62,340 nt of DNA from DASSUW01 sp036257565 (GCA_036257565.1 DATAFH010000064.1:1-62340); one strand, 5' to 3'; positions 37,671-45,924 are shown, counted from the first letter of the stretch. Numbers and translations: made by a program. The notes: generated by a model not told the origin, from the letters alone.

Positions 37671-38336
37671 ATGCGAGTCTTCGTCGCCGCGAGCGCGAGG
37701 TACGCGCGCGAAAGGCGGGTGGGTCAAGATCGAGGACGCCCCGCTCGATCCGGATCCGATGCCGTCCACGCGGGAGTCCCAGGCCGCGATGCGCTACCTC
37801 GACGGGGCGGTCACGAAGGCCGGCGGGATCGCTCCGCTGCGGCGGCTTCTCCGGAGCGGCCGATGACGGGCTGATCGAGCCGGTGCGCAAGCGGCAGTTT
37901 CCCGATCGTCGGCGACGGCGGCGGCGTGACCTCGTTCATCCACCTGAACGACGCGGCGGCCGCGACCGTGCTCGCTCTCGAGTACGACGGGTCGGGTCTC
38001 TTCAACATCGTGGACGACGAGCCCGCGCCGGTGCACGACGGGCTGCCCGTCATGGCGCAGGCCCTCGGCGCCAAGCCGCCCCGCCACTTCCCCCGCTGGC
38101 TCGCGCGCCTGTTCGCGGGCGAAGCCGCGGTGATGATGGGAACCGAGTCGCGCGGCGCGCCGAACGCCAAGGCCAAGCGCGAGCTCGGCTGGGCTGGCCA
38201 CGACAACAAGACGGCCCGGACGGTCGCCGTCTACGAGGGGGAGACGCTCAACGCCCCCGCGCTGCGCGCGATGTTCGAGCAGATCATCGCCAACAACCGC
38301 GCCGGCGGATGGCGGCGGCTCAAGGAGCAGCCCTAG
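37671..38336 (+). pseudogene. NAD(P)-binding epimerase/oxidoreductase, decayed ECF41 partner
   Basis: It begins ATG (SD GGAG at 37661-37664) with MRVFVAA, then jumps to sequence that normally lies about 100 residues later. Reconstructed across frames it reads AREGGWVKIEDAPLDPDP, then TKAGGIA, CGGFSGAADDGLIEPVRKRQ, FPIVGDGGGVTSFIHLND and LFNIVDDEPAPVHDGL, as in intact ECF41-linked epimerases. At least three frameshifts are needed (near 37712, 37845 and 37903). The C-terminal 130 codons (to 38336) are uninterrupted, but their last part (after ELGWAGHDN) does not match the family's normal ending. The N-terminal Rossmann core is missing. Confidence 0.85.
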
Positions 38337-38345
38337 TCGCGCTTT

Positions 38346-38383
38346 GCGTCAGGCCCGCTCGGTGATATGACGCGTCCTGACGC
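38346..38383. repeat. Inverted repeat GCGTCAGG / CCTGACGC
   Basis: Two perfect 8-bp arms separated by 22 bp, between the epimerase remnant and the DUF1918 gene, just upstream of the DUF1918 ribosome-binding site (GAGAAGGAGC). Could be an operator or the terminator stem of the remnant; no regulator is adjacent. Confidence 0.4.
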
Positions 38384-38401
38384 GAGAGAAGGAGCAGAGC
38401 G

Positions 38402-38596
38402 ATGCAGCTGACCGTGGGCACTCATGTCGTGGTCGAGTCGGAGTCGACGGAACGGCCGGCGCGGACGGGCGTCATCGAAGAGGTGCTGCGCGAGGCGCCG
38501 TCCGCGCGCTACCGGATCCGTTGGGACGACGGGCACGAGAGCATCTACACCCCAGCGGCGGGGGCGCTGCGCGCGGTCGACGCGGCCGAGCGGTAA
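38402..38596 (+). CDS. DUF1918 small protein
   Basis: 64 residues, a compact SH3-like beta-barrel family common in actinobacteria: GTHVVVESESTERPARTGVI, then RYRIRWDDGHESIYTPAAGA. A good ribosome-binding site (AGAAGGAG) precedes the ATG by seven bases. The biochemical role of the family is unknown. It converges with the small monooxygenase-like gene. Confidence 0.9.
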   Translation: MQLTVGTHVVVESESTERPARTGVIEEVLREAPSARYRIRWDDGHESIYTPAAGALRAVDAAER

Positions 38597-38599
38597 CCG

Positions 38600-38884
38600 T
38601 CAGGTGGACATCCGGATCGGGACGTCGTACTTCGCGACCGCGGTGCGCTGCCCCGGGGTGTCGGATGCCGACATGGCGTTGAGCGTCTCGTCGCCCTGCC
38701 GGTAGTCCTCCTCGCTGTCGAAGAAGAGGACCACGAGCGACCTCTCGGCCTCGGGGTCGTGAAGCACGATGATCTCCGTCGCGGGCAGGTCTTCCGGCCG
38801 CTGCCCGTCATCCATCTCGCGCCGCATCTCCTCGATCCGGTCCTTGCCGACCCCGTCGAACGTCACGACTCGTGCGAGCGCCAT
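38600..38884 (-). CDS. Small ABM-like (dimeric alpha-beta barrel) protein
   Basis: 94 residues with the beta-alpha-beta pattern of the antibiotic-biosynthesis-monooxygenase-like fold: ARVVTFDGVGKDRIEEMRRE, then ATEIIVLHDPEAERSLVVLFF and a helix EEDYRQGDETLNAM. Members act as small oxygenases or binding proteins; no catalytic residue can be assigned. Its stop is 3 bp from that of the convergent DUF1918 gene. Confidence 0.75.
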   Translation of the reverse strand: MALARVVTFDGVGKDRIEEMRREMDDGQRPEDLPATEIIVLHDPEAERSLVVLFFDSEEDYRQGDETLNAMSASDTPGQRTAVAKYDVPIRMST

Positions 38885-38962
38885 CTCAGACCTCCTCGTG
38901 GACTACGCAACCCTACGCGCCTGGAGTCCCTCGTGCACGACCCATGGTCGCGGCGACCGCGA

Positions 38963-39112
38963 TCAGGCGGGCCTGTGCGACGGATCGGCGGGCACGCTCA
39001 CGTCCACCGCGTATCCGAGCCGGCGCGCCTGCTCGAGGTCCACGATCTCCCGCCCGAACGGCGTCAGCGAGACGGGGATGAGCTTGAAGTTCGGGAGCCC
39101 GAGCGGGATGCC
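38963..39112 (-). pseudogene. Unrecognised C-terminal gene fragment
   Basis: A 49-codon minus-strand frame, closed upstream by a stop and without a start codon, reads GIPLGLPNFKLIPVSLTPFG then a helix-like EIVDLEQARRLGY and ends DPSHRPA with TGA at 38963. It is hydrophobic, ordered and protein-like with GC-rich third positions, suggesting the tail of a lost gene. I do not recognise the family. Confidence 0.4.
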
Positions 39113-39168
39113 TCACGTAGGCGACTCTAGATCAGGTCACGCACCGGATCGTGGGAACATCGCGTGCC

Positions 39169-39549
39169 ATGGCCGTCGACCTCGTCATCGACATCGAGAA
39201 CACGCCTGGGGCCCTCGCGCAGGTCGCCGCCGCCATCAGCGACGCCGGCGTGAACATCGCCGCGGCGACGTGCCTCGGGCCGGGCGACCGGGCTGAGCTG
39301 CACATCCTGGTCCCGCACGCGGAAGCCGCCAAGCACTCGCTCGCGATCTCGCACCTCGCGGTGTCGCGCGAGCGTGAGGTGGTGGTCGTCGACGTCGAGG
39401 ACCGCCCGGGCGTGCTTGCGGACCTCGCGCGCAAGATCGCCCGTGCGGGAGTGGACCTCGACCTCGTCTACGTCGCCACTCGCAACCGCGTGGTCTTCGG
39501 CGCCCCCGACCTGGACGGCCTCAGAGCCGCGCTCGACTCCGGCCGCTGA
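39169..39549 (+). CDS. Double ACT-domain protein
   Basis: 126 residues from ATG 39169 (a GTG at 39151 would add six). Two ACT-like repeats are visible: DLVIDIENTPGALAQVAAAI with GVNIAAATC, and VVVVDVEDRPGVLADLARKI with GVDLDLVYVA. ACT domains bind amino acids and usually regulate enzymes; a free-standing pair may act as a small ligand-binding regulator. It converges with the next gene. Confidence 0.88.
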   Translation: MAVDLVIDIENTPGALAQVAAAISDAGVNIAAATCLGPGDRAELHILVPHAEAAKHSLAISHLAVSREREVVVVDVEDRPGVLADLARKIARAGVDLDLVYVATRNRVVFGAPDLDGLRAALDSGR

Positions 39550-39555
39550 CGCGCG

Positions 39556-40323
39556 CTATCGGAGCCGACGCCTGGCCACGAGGGCCGCGAGCACGAGCAC
39601 CAGCGCGCCACCGACCAGCCAGGGCGGGACCGGTGAGCCGTCGGACGACGTGCCTGCGGTCGAATAGCCCCCCGCGTTGTCGAACGTCGCCGCGGTGCCG
39701 GCGCGCTGCCCGGCAGCGCGGGCGGTCTGCTGCAGCCAGCGCTGGTGCGCCAACGCCCTCTGCACCGGCGCCGTGTAGCGGTCCAGGGTTGCCTGCTCCG
39801 TGGTCGCCCGGCTCATCTCGTTGACGTAGCCGGCGGAGAGGTTCAGCAGGTAATGCGAGGTCGCGTCGACGTCTGAGGGCGACGACAGGTCCGGGATCTG
39901 GGCCTTGACACAGCCGCCGGCGGCTGACACATACGTCGCCGTCGTGTCCGGATCGCCGCCTGCCATGGCCTCGCCGACGGCACCGGCCGTCGACTCCAGA
40001 CCGTCGCTGGCGCAGTTCCAGAGCGCCTCGCGCGCCTGGCGGGTGCGGGCGATGCGCTTGATGCCGCCGTCGAGGCTCGCGACGACGTCGTCGCGCAAGT
40101 CGTCGAGCTGGTGCTGGACCTCGGGGGCCACGTAGCCGTCACCCGCTCGCGTGAGCGCGAGGTCGGTCGGTGCACGGGGGGTGACCTCAACCGTGAGCGG
40201 AGTCGGCGGGTGCCAGCGAGGGACTCTGATGGGTATGGCCGCGTACGCCTCGGCGGAGACGCCGCACGCCAGCAGCGCGACGCCAAGCGCAGCCAGGAGG
40301 CGTGTCGTCGGTCGTCTGCTCAC
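39556..40323 (-). CDS. Secreted, membrane-anchored protein of unknown function
   Basis: 255 residues. Signal peptide at about 1-29 (LLAALGVALLACGVSAEAYA), a helical soluble domain (about 60-210) with two Cys (LWNCAS and GGCVK) that may form a disulfide, a Ser/Gly/Pro-rich linker, then one hydrophobic segment (about 232-250) and a basic end RRRLR. Topology predicts an extracellular domain held by a C-terminal anchor. No family recognised. It lies upstream of, and on the same strand as, the ACT gene's convergent end. Confidence 0.8.
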   Translation of the reverse strand: MSRRPTTRLLAALGVALLACGVSAEAYAAIPIRVPRWHPPTPLTVEVTPRAPTDLALTRAGDGYVAPEVQHQLDDLRDDVVASLDGGIKRIARTRQAREALWNCASDGLESTAGAVGEAMAGGDPDTTATYVSAAGGCVKAQIPDLSSPSDVDATSHYLLNLSAGYVNEMSRATTEQATLDRYTAPVQRALAHQRWLQQTARAAGQRAGTAATFDNAGGYSTAGTSSDGSPVPPWLVGGALVLVLAALVARRRLR

Positions 40324-40365
40324 GCCACTGGAGAGGCCGAGCAGTCCAGGTTGATACGCGCTGCG

Positions 40366-41373
40366 TCAGGCCTCGAGCAGCGCGGCGGCGGCGAGGCCGT
40401 CGAGGCTGCGCTCCAGCTCGTCGGGTGGACGGTCGAGCTCGCGGAGGAGGGCCGGGCGGTCTCGCGTTCCGTCGAGGAGGCGGATGAGATGCCGGCCGAG
40501 GTCGTCGGTGACCTCGAGGGTGGCGTGGCGGAGGTTGGTGATGCGGCTGCCTTCGGTGGCCTGCAGGCGCGCGAGGGCACTGGCCCGTGGGCGTGCGGAC
40601 GGTGTCGTCGCGAGCGCCGGTGTCCAGACGTGGAGCTGGACGAGGTTCGCGGCGTAGGCCTGCAGCAGCAGGGAGTGAAGGGCCTCCCCGTCGCCGAGCT
40701 CGGACACGGGCACGGCGTCTGGCCAGGCGGCGCCGAGGGCGAGCATGGCGGCCTTGGCCAGGGGCTCGTCGGTGGTGAGCGACGCTCCCTTGGGACCCCG
40801 GAACGTGACCCGCCCGGCCTCGGGGTCGCCGTCGGGCTGAGCCGGGGAGGCGGCGAGCATCCCGGCGACGCGCGCCGGTCCGGGTTCCTCGACTTCTGTC
40901 TCCGCGTGGCAGAGCAGCGTCTGGCGGAAGAGGCGGCCCTTGAAGAAGTCGAGGTACTGCTCGCGCTCGATCGGGTCGTCGAGCTCGGCGAACGCGGAGG
41001 CCAGCTCCGCGGGCACGGTCATCTCGAAGAAGTCGGCCTCGGCGAGATAGCGAAGGCCGTGCCGCTCCGCGTGGGCGGCGAAGTCGGCGCAGCGCACCTC
41101 CGCGTTCTGCAGACCGAGCGCGGCGATCACGTCCGCGGCCCGCTCCACGGCCCGCCGCGAGAGATCGACCCCCACGAACCGGCTGCTCGGCAGCCCGTAG
41201 GCCATCGGCACGAGGTTGCCGCCGTCGCCGCAGCCCAGCTCGAGCACGCGGCACGCGGTCACGGCCGCGGGCGACAGACCCAGCAGCGTCGCGATCGTCG
41301 CCAGGCGGTCCGGGTGCGTCTGGGCGAACGGGTGGCCGGGGTAGGGGACCCGGTTGTAGGTCGAGCCCGTCAG
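40366..41373 (-). CDS. Class I SAM methyltransferase with regulatory domain, apparent CTG start
   Basis: 335 residues if translation begins at CTG 41373-41371. The methyltransferase has motif I VLELGCGDGGN with VGVDLSRRAVERA following; a C-terminal helical 'methyltransferase regulatory domain' spans about 150-330. A GTG at 41262 is the first conventional start, but the frame upstream encodes YNRVPYPGHPFAQTHPDRLA, a conserved family N-terminus, with no ATG, GTG or TTG before it. The CTG overlaps the stop of the Hcp-like gene by four bases (CTGA), as the other coupled genes here do. Substrate unknown. Confidence 0.82.
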   Translation of the reverse strand: MTGSTYNRVPYPGHPFAQTHPDRLATIATLLGLSPAAVTACRVLELGCGDGGNLVPMAYGLPSSRFVGVDLSRRAVERAADVIAALGLQNAEVRCADFAAHAERHGLRYLAEADFFEMTVPAELASAFAELDDPIEREQYLDFFKGRLFRQTLLCHAETEVEEPGPARVAGMLAASPAQPDGDPEAGRVTFRGPKGASLTTDEPLAKAAMLALGAAWPDAVPVSELGDGEALHSLLLQAYAANLVQLHVWTPALATTPSARPRASALARLQATEGSRITNLRHATLEVTDDLGRHLIRLLDGTRDRPALLRELDRPPDELERSLDGLAAAALLEA

Positions 41374-41855
41374 AACTTGCTGCCGGACTTGGCGTCCCAG
41401 CCGGCGACCACGGGCGCCTCGACCGTCCCGTCCGGCCGCATCGCCTTGTACTCGATCGCCAGCTTGGCGGCGTTGAGCGACACCTGGTCCATGGGGACGA
41501 TGTCGCTCCCTTCGGAGCCGCCCGACTGGTAGGAGCTGATCCGGACGTCGCTCAGTGTCAAGGAGAAGAACTCCGCCGCCTTCTCACCCGCCCGCACGGC
41601 ACTCAGCCGCGCCTGCTTCAAGTGCTGTCCCGTCGCGCACGCGAGGAACAGCCGCGGGCTGGCCTTGCTCATGCGCGTCGTGAAGTGCAGGTCCTGGATG
41701 TTCACCCGGCCGGACGCCGAACCGCTGGCCGGACCGGCCGTCACGGGATTCGAAGCGCCCCAAGACCACGACAGGACGTCGATCTCGCCCATGTGCTTGG
41801 CGGCGGTGCTTTCGCCCTCGATCCCCTCGACGCGCAGGAAGAAGTCGACGCTCAT
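41370..41855 (-). CDS. Hcp-family (type VI secretion tube-like) protein
   Basis: 161 residues with Hcp hallmarks: MSVDFFLRVEGIEGESTAA, an early beta hairpin with SWSWGASNP, HFTTRMSKASPRLFLACATG, and AGEKAAEFFSLTLSDVRISS. Hcp proteins stack into the tube of type VI secretion systems. No other type VI gene is in the window, and such orphan Hcp-like proteins are known in actinobacteria without such machinery, so secretion is not implied. It is coupled to the methyltransferase by a four-base overlap and divergent from the sensor kinase. Confidence 0.88.
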   Translation of the reverse strand: MSVDFFLRVEGIEGESTAAKHMGEIDVLSWSWGASNPVTAGPASGSASGRVNIQDLHFTTRMSKASPRLFLACATGQHLKQARLSAVRAGEKAAEFFSLTLSDVRISSYQSGGSEGSDIVPMDQVSLNAAKLAIEYKAMRPDGTVEAPVVAGWDAKSGSKF

Positions 41856-41918
41856 GCCGCGGCGAGCCTACGCGCGGGCCCGCGGACAAGTCAAACATGG
41901 GACGCTAGGCGGGCCCGG

Positions 41919-43817
41919 ATGCCTTCCGACCCCACCGTCCTGCTGCGCACCGAGCATGCGGCTGCCCGCGTGCTGGCCTCCGCCCAGTCCGAGGCGGAGG
42001 CCTATCCCGCGCTGCTCGCCGCGGTCGCGGAGTCGCTCGGCTGGGACGCCGGTGCGTTGTGGACCGGGACGCCGCCGGACCGGCAGCGCGCCGCGCGCTG
42101 GCCGGCCGACGCGGAGACGGATGGGCCGGTCGCCGCGGCGTTCCCGATCGAGGGCGTGGGCGTGATGGAGTTCTTCACAACCCACCCCGTCGAACCGGAC
42201 GAGACGCTGGACGCGACGCTCGCGAACCTCAGCGCCCAGATCGGCCACTTCGCCGAGCGCCTGCGGACGCAGCAGGCGCTGCGCGAGAGCGACGCCCGCA
42301 AGAGCGCGATCATCGACGCCGCCTTCGACTGCGTGATCACGATGGACCACCACGGCGACGTGATCGAGGTCAACGATCGCGCAGAGCAGACCTTCGGCTA
42401 CACGGCGGCTGAGATGGTTGGCCGCGAGCTGGCCGAGCTGATCGTGCCGCCTGAGCTGCGCGACGCGCACCGCCACGGCCTGGCCCGCGCCGTGGCGGCG
42501 GGGGCGGTTCACGTGCCCGACCACCCGCTCGACCTCATGGCCATGCGCGCCGACGGCAGCGAGTTCCCCGTCGAGGTGGCGATCACGCAGCCCGACGTCC
42601 CAGGACCGCCGATCTACTGCGGCTACCTGCGCGATGTGACCGCGCGGCGCGAGGCCGAGCAGGCGGTCCGCATGCTGGCCGAGGAGCAGGCGGCCCTGCG
42701 GCGCGTGGCCACGGCGGTCGCGACCGAGCGCGACCCGGGGCGTGTCTTCGGCCTCGTCACCGAGGAGGTCGGCCGCCTGCTCGGCGCCCACTCGTCGAAC
42801 ATGGTGCGCTACGAGGGAGACGGAACGGCGACGGTCGTCGGTGGCTGGAGCGTCGGCCGTGTCGGCAACGTGCCGGTCGGCGAGCGGGTGCCGCTCGACG
42901 GCGACACGGCGACGGTCCGCGTCTTGCGGACCGGCGCACCGACGCGGGTCGACACCTACGAGGGCATCCCCGGGCGGCTCGCCGAGCGGCTGCGCGACCA
43001 TCTCGGCTTCCGCTGCGCCGTGGGCGCGCCCGTGGTGCTCGGCGGGCGGCTGTGGGGAGCGGTGATCGTCTCCAGCGTCAACCCCGAGCCGTTCCCCGGC
43101 GGCGCGGAGCAGCGGATCGCCGACTTCGCCGAACTGGCCGCGCAGGCGCTGGCCAACGCCGAGGCGCGCGAGGAGCTCGCCGCCTCGCGCATGCGGATCG
43201 TCGAGGCGGGCGACGAGGAGCGCCGCCGGCTCGAGCGCAACCTTCACGACGGCGCCCAGCAGCGCCTCGTCTCGCTCTCCCTGAACCTCCGCATGGCGGC
43301 GCGCCGGTACCCCGACGCCCGCGAGGCTCTCGACGCGGCCAGCGCCGAGCTCGCCCAGGCGCTCGAAGAGCTGCGCGAGCTCGCGCGCGGCATCCACCCC
43401 GCGATCCTCAGCGACCGTGGGCTGCAGCCGGCGCTCGAGGCGCTCGCCGTGCGCGCTCCACTGCCGGTTCGACTCGTGGTGGGCCTCGACGAGCCGCTGC
43501 CGGAACCGGTCGAGGCGTGCGCGTACTACGTGGTCGCCGAGGCGTTGACCAACGCATGCAAGTACGCCCAGGCGTCGGCGGTCGACGTGCGGGTCGCGAG
43601 CGGCGACGGCACGACCCGCATCGAGGTCGCGGACGACGGGATCGGCGGTGCGCAGCGCCACGCCGGCGGCGGCCTCGGCGGGCTCGCCGACCGGGTCGAA
43701 GCGCTTGGCGGGCGGCTGGAGCTCGACAGCCCCACAGGCGCGGGGACGAGCGTGCGGGCCGAGGTGCCGTACCTCGTGGAGGCCACGAGCCGCCCTCGGG
43801 CGGCACAGGCCGGCTGA
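41919..43817 (+). CDS. NarX-type sensor histidine kinase (PAS, GAF)
   Basis: 632 residues from ATG 41919 (the open frame extends upstream but without protein-like sequence). An N-terminal GAF-like region (about 1-110), a PAS domain (about 128-250, VITMDHHGDVIEVND, FGYTAAEMVG), a second GAF (about 265-415), HisKA_3 with the phospho-acceptor His443 (NLHDGAQQRLVSLSL), and HATPase_c (N-box EALTNACKYA, G-box GGGLGGLADRV). No transmembrane segment, so it senses in the cytoplasm. No response regulator gene is adjacent. Divergent from the Hcp-like gene. Confidence 0.93.
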   Translation: MPSDPTVLLRTEHAAARVLASAQSEAEAYPALLAAVAESLGWDAGALWTGTPPDRQRAARWPADAETDGPVAAAFPIEGVGVMEFFTTHPVEPDETLDATLANLSAQIGHFAERLRTQQALRESDARKSAIIDAAFDCVITMDHHGDVIEVNDRAEQTFGYTAAEMVGRELAELIVPPELRDAHRHGLARAVAAGAVHVPDHPLDLMAMRADGSEFPVEVAITQPDVPGPPIYCGYLRDVTARREAEQAVRMLAEEQAALRRVATAVATERDPGRVFGLVTEEVGRLLGAHSSNMVRYEGDGTATVVGGWSVGRVGNVPVGERVPLDGDTATVRVLRTGAPTRVDTYEGIPGRLAERLRDHLGFRCAVGAPVVLGGRLWGAVIVSSVNPEPFPGGAEQRIADFAELAAQALANAEAREELAASRMRIVEAGDEERRRLERNLHDGAQQRLVSLSLNLRMAARRYPDAREALDAASAELAQALEELRELARGIHPAILSDRGLQPALEALAVRAPLPVRLVVGLDEPLPEPVEACAYYVVAEALTNACKYAQASAVDVRVASGDGTTRIEVADDGIGGAQRHAGGGLGGLADRVEALGGRLELDSPTGAGTSVRAEVPYLVEATSRPRAAQAG

Positions 43818-43819
43818 CG

Positions 43820-44443
43820 TCAGCGCTCGGCGGCGGTCACGATCAGGTCGACGCAGCAGTCGAGGTCGATCGCCGTCGCGTCCAGGCTCAGGTGGTACAG
43901 GTGCGGATCCCGCGCGTCGCCGCCGTAGAAGTGCTGCACGTACGCCTCGCGCGCGCGATCGTTGTCCGCCAGCCGGCGCTCGGCCTCCTCGCGAGCGACG
44001 CCCTCCGCCTGCATCGCCCGCTCGACCCGTGCGGTCTTCGGGCCGTCGAGCCGCACGTGCAGCGCGCCGGGGTGGTCCCGCAGCACCAGAGCCGCCGCGC
44101 GGCCGAGGATCACGCTCCCCGTGCTCCCCGCCTGCTCGCGGATGACCTGTTCGGTGGCGTCGCGATAGGCATTGTCGTCGACGCACTCGTACTCGAGCAC
44201 CGGGCGGGCGCCGAACGGGAGACCGGCGGGCGCGAGCGCCCGCACGAAGCGCTCGAACACGGTGCCCGCCGACTCGTCGTGCCGCACCGCCTCCTGCAGC
44301 GGGACGGCGAGGCGCTGCGCGACCTCACTGGGGATCGCGCGGTCGACGAACGGCACGTCCAGCCGCTCCGCCACCCGCGGGCCAACGTACGCGCCACCCG
44401 CCCCGTACGACGCCGAGATCGTCACGACGCGCGCCATGCGCAA
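43820..44443 (-). CDS. Cytidylate-kinase-like protein
   Basis: 207 residues. A P-loop-like turn SASYGAGGAYVG (cytidylate kinases have GSGGS), the VDRAI strand, the helical lid with RVERAMQAEGV and the ADNDRAREAYVQHFYGG segment match the 'cytidylate kinase-like' family, whose substrate is unknown. Start is ATG 44443 or 44437 (MARVVTISASYG, more typical). Convergent with the sensor kinase; its 5' side abuts non-coding element B. Confidence 0.85.
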   Translation of the reverse strand: MRMARVVTISASYGAGGAYVGPRVAERLDVPFVDRAIPSEVAQRLAVPLQEAVRHDESAGTVFERFVRALAPAGLPFGARPVLEYECVDDNAYRDATEQVIREQAGSTGSVILGRAAALVLRDHPGALHVRLDGPKTARVERAMQAEGVAREEAERRLADNDRAREAYVQHFYGGDARDPHLYHLSLDATAIDLDCCVDLIVTAAER

Positions 44444-44481
44444 AGTATGGGTGATCCGGAGCCGTTTGCGCAGGCCGTGGA

Positions 44482-44693
44482 GAACGTCAACTGCGCTGGG
44501 GAGGGAGGGTGAGGGTGCGGTCCGCGATGAGACAGCATTTCGTCGACGTCGCGCGAACCGCGCTCGGCAGGTCGACGAAATGCTGGCTAGAGGGGAAGAA
44601 CGTCGACCTCGCGCGCTGGGGCATGCCGAGGTCGACGAAATGCTGCCCCGCTGCGTTGACGGCTTCGCTCCTCCCTACCCAGCCGCCGTTGAC
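44482..44693. repeat. Non-coding element B bounded by inverted repeats, with 60-bp internal repeat
   Basis: It occupies most of a 292-bp gap. Left end GTCAACTGCGCTGGGGAGGG (44486-44505) and right end CCAGCCGCCGTTGAC plus CCTCCCTAC (44670-44693) are inverted copies of each other and resemble those of element A. Inside, CAGCATTTCGTCGAC (44533-44547) can pair with GTCGACGAAATGCTG at 44571-44585 (15 bp), and the latter recurs at 44631-44645. The blocks starting at 44541 and 44601 are direct repeats with a 60-bp period. No plausible gene or transposase. Confidence 0.72.
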
Positions 44694-44735
44694 ATCCGCC
44701 CGACCCGTCACCCCGGCCGATTACCATCGCCCGCC

Positions 44736-45236
44736 ATGCGCCGCCGCTACACCGAAATCCCCGTCGAGCCACAACACCGCGAGGCGCTCGTATGGACCGA
44801 CGGCGCCTGCCGCGGCAACCCCGGCCCCGGCGGCTGGGCGGCGATCGTGGTGCCTCCTGACGGAACGACCGCCCTGGAGCTCTCGGGCGGCGACCGCCAC
44901 ACCACGAACAACCGCATGGAGTACACGGCGGCGCTCGAGGGCCTCAAGTCCCTGCCGCCCGGCAGCCGAGCCTGCATCGTCACCGACTCGCGGCTGATGC
45001 TCGACTCGATGACGAAGTGGATCACCGGCTGGAAGCGCCGCGGCTGGCGCACGGCGGCCGGCGACCCGGTGAAGAACCAGGACCTGCTCCGCGCCCTCGA
45101 AGCCGAGATCGAGCGCCACGCGGCGGTGCGCTGGCACTGGGTGCGCGGCCACGAGACCGGCGCCGAGCACGCGCACAAGGCGCTCAACGACCGCGCCGAC
45201 CGCCTGGCCGTCGCCGCCTCCCAGGCCGCGGGCTGA
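44736..45236 (+). CDS. rnhA: Ribonuclease HI
   Basis: 166 residues. All active-site carboxylates are present: Asp in WTDGACRGNPGPGGWA, Glu in NRMEYTAAL, Asp in IVTDSRLM and Asp in LNDRADRLA; the basic handle WKRRGWRTA and HWVRGHETGAEH follow the standard layout. It degrades RNA in RNA-DNA hybrids. It begins 43 bp after element B. Confidence 0.95.
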   Translation: MRRRYTEIPVEPQHREALVWTDGACRGNPGPGGWAAIVVPPDGTTALELSGGDRHTTNNRMEYTAALEGLKSLPPGSRACIVTDSRLMLDSMTKWITGWKRRGWRTAAGDPVKNQDLLRALEAEIERHAAVRWHWVRGHETGAEHAHKALNDRADRLAVAASQAAG

Positions 45237-45276
45237 AGTCCGGACCGCGGTCCAGACCGGCTTCTACGATGGACGG

Positions 45277-45924
45277 GTGGCGCCGCTCGTGGTCGAGATC
45301 TGGTCTGACGTGGTCTGCCCCTGGTGCTACGTCGGCAAGCGCCGGTTCGAGGCCGCCCTCCAGGCCTTCCCGCACCACGACGACGTCGAGGTGACCTGGC
45401 GCTCCTACGAGCTCGACCCGCAGGCTCCGCCCATCCGCGACCTGCCCCAGGACGAGCACCTCGCCGCCAAGTACGGCATGAGCGTCGAGGACGCGCGCGG
45501 CCTGAACGCCCAGATGACCGAGCTGGCGGCCGGCGAGGGCCTCGAATACCACCTCGAGCGCGCCCGCGGCGGCAACACGCTCGACGCCCATCGGCTGATC
45601 CACCACGGCGACGCACACGGCCTACAGGAAGCGGTCATGGAGCGACTCATGCGCGGCTACTTCACCGAGGGCGAGCCGCTCGGCGACCACGCCAGGCTGG
45701 TCCGGCTGGCCGCCGAGGCTGGGCTCGACCCCGCCGCAGCACAGGCCACCCTCGAAAGCGACGCCTACGCGCAGGACGTCCGCGCGGATGAGGACCTTGC
45801 GCGCCGGATGGGCATCCAGGCCGTCCCGTACTTCGTCCTCAACCGGCGCTTCGGCGTACCCGGCGCCCAGCCGCCCGAGATCCTCGTACAGGCGTTCGAG
45901 CGGGCGAGGCAGGAGGCCGCCTGA
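45277..45924 (+). CDS. DsbA-family FrnE-like oxidoreductase
   Basis: 215 residues from a GTG. The thioredoxin-fold active site is C-P-W-C at residues 14-17 (DVVCPWCYVGKRRFE), with the helical insertion (about 65-150) and a cis-Pro region IQAVPYFVLN near the end. FrnE-type proteins are cytoplasmic disulfide or 2-hydroxychromene-2-carboxylate-isomerase-like enzymes; the exact substrate is unknown. It lies directly before the LLM enzyme, one base between stop and GTG. Confidence 0.92.
   Translation: MAPLVVEIWSDVVCPWCYVGKRRFEAALQAFPHHDDVEVTWRSYELDPQAPPIRDLPQDEHLAAKYGMSVEDARGLNAQMTELAAGEGLEYHLERARGGNTLDAHRLIHHGDAHGLQEAVMERLMRGYFTEGEPLGDHARLVRLAAEAGLDPAAAQATLESDAYAQDVRADEDLARRMGIQAVPYFVLNRRFGVPGAQPPEILVQAFERARQEAA

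Noticed and set aside
44541..44647. CRISPR array
   Set aside because: Only two repeat units with 60-bp period, no uniform spacers and no cas genes; it fits an inverted-repeat element instead.
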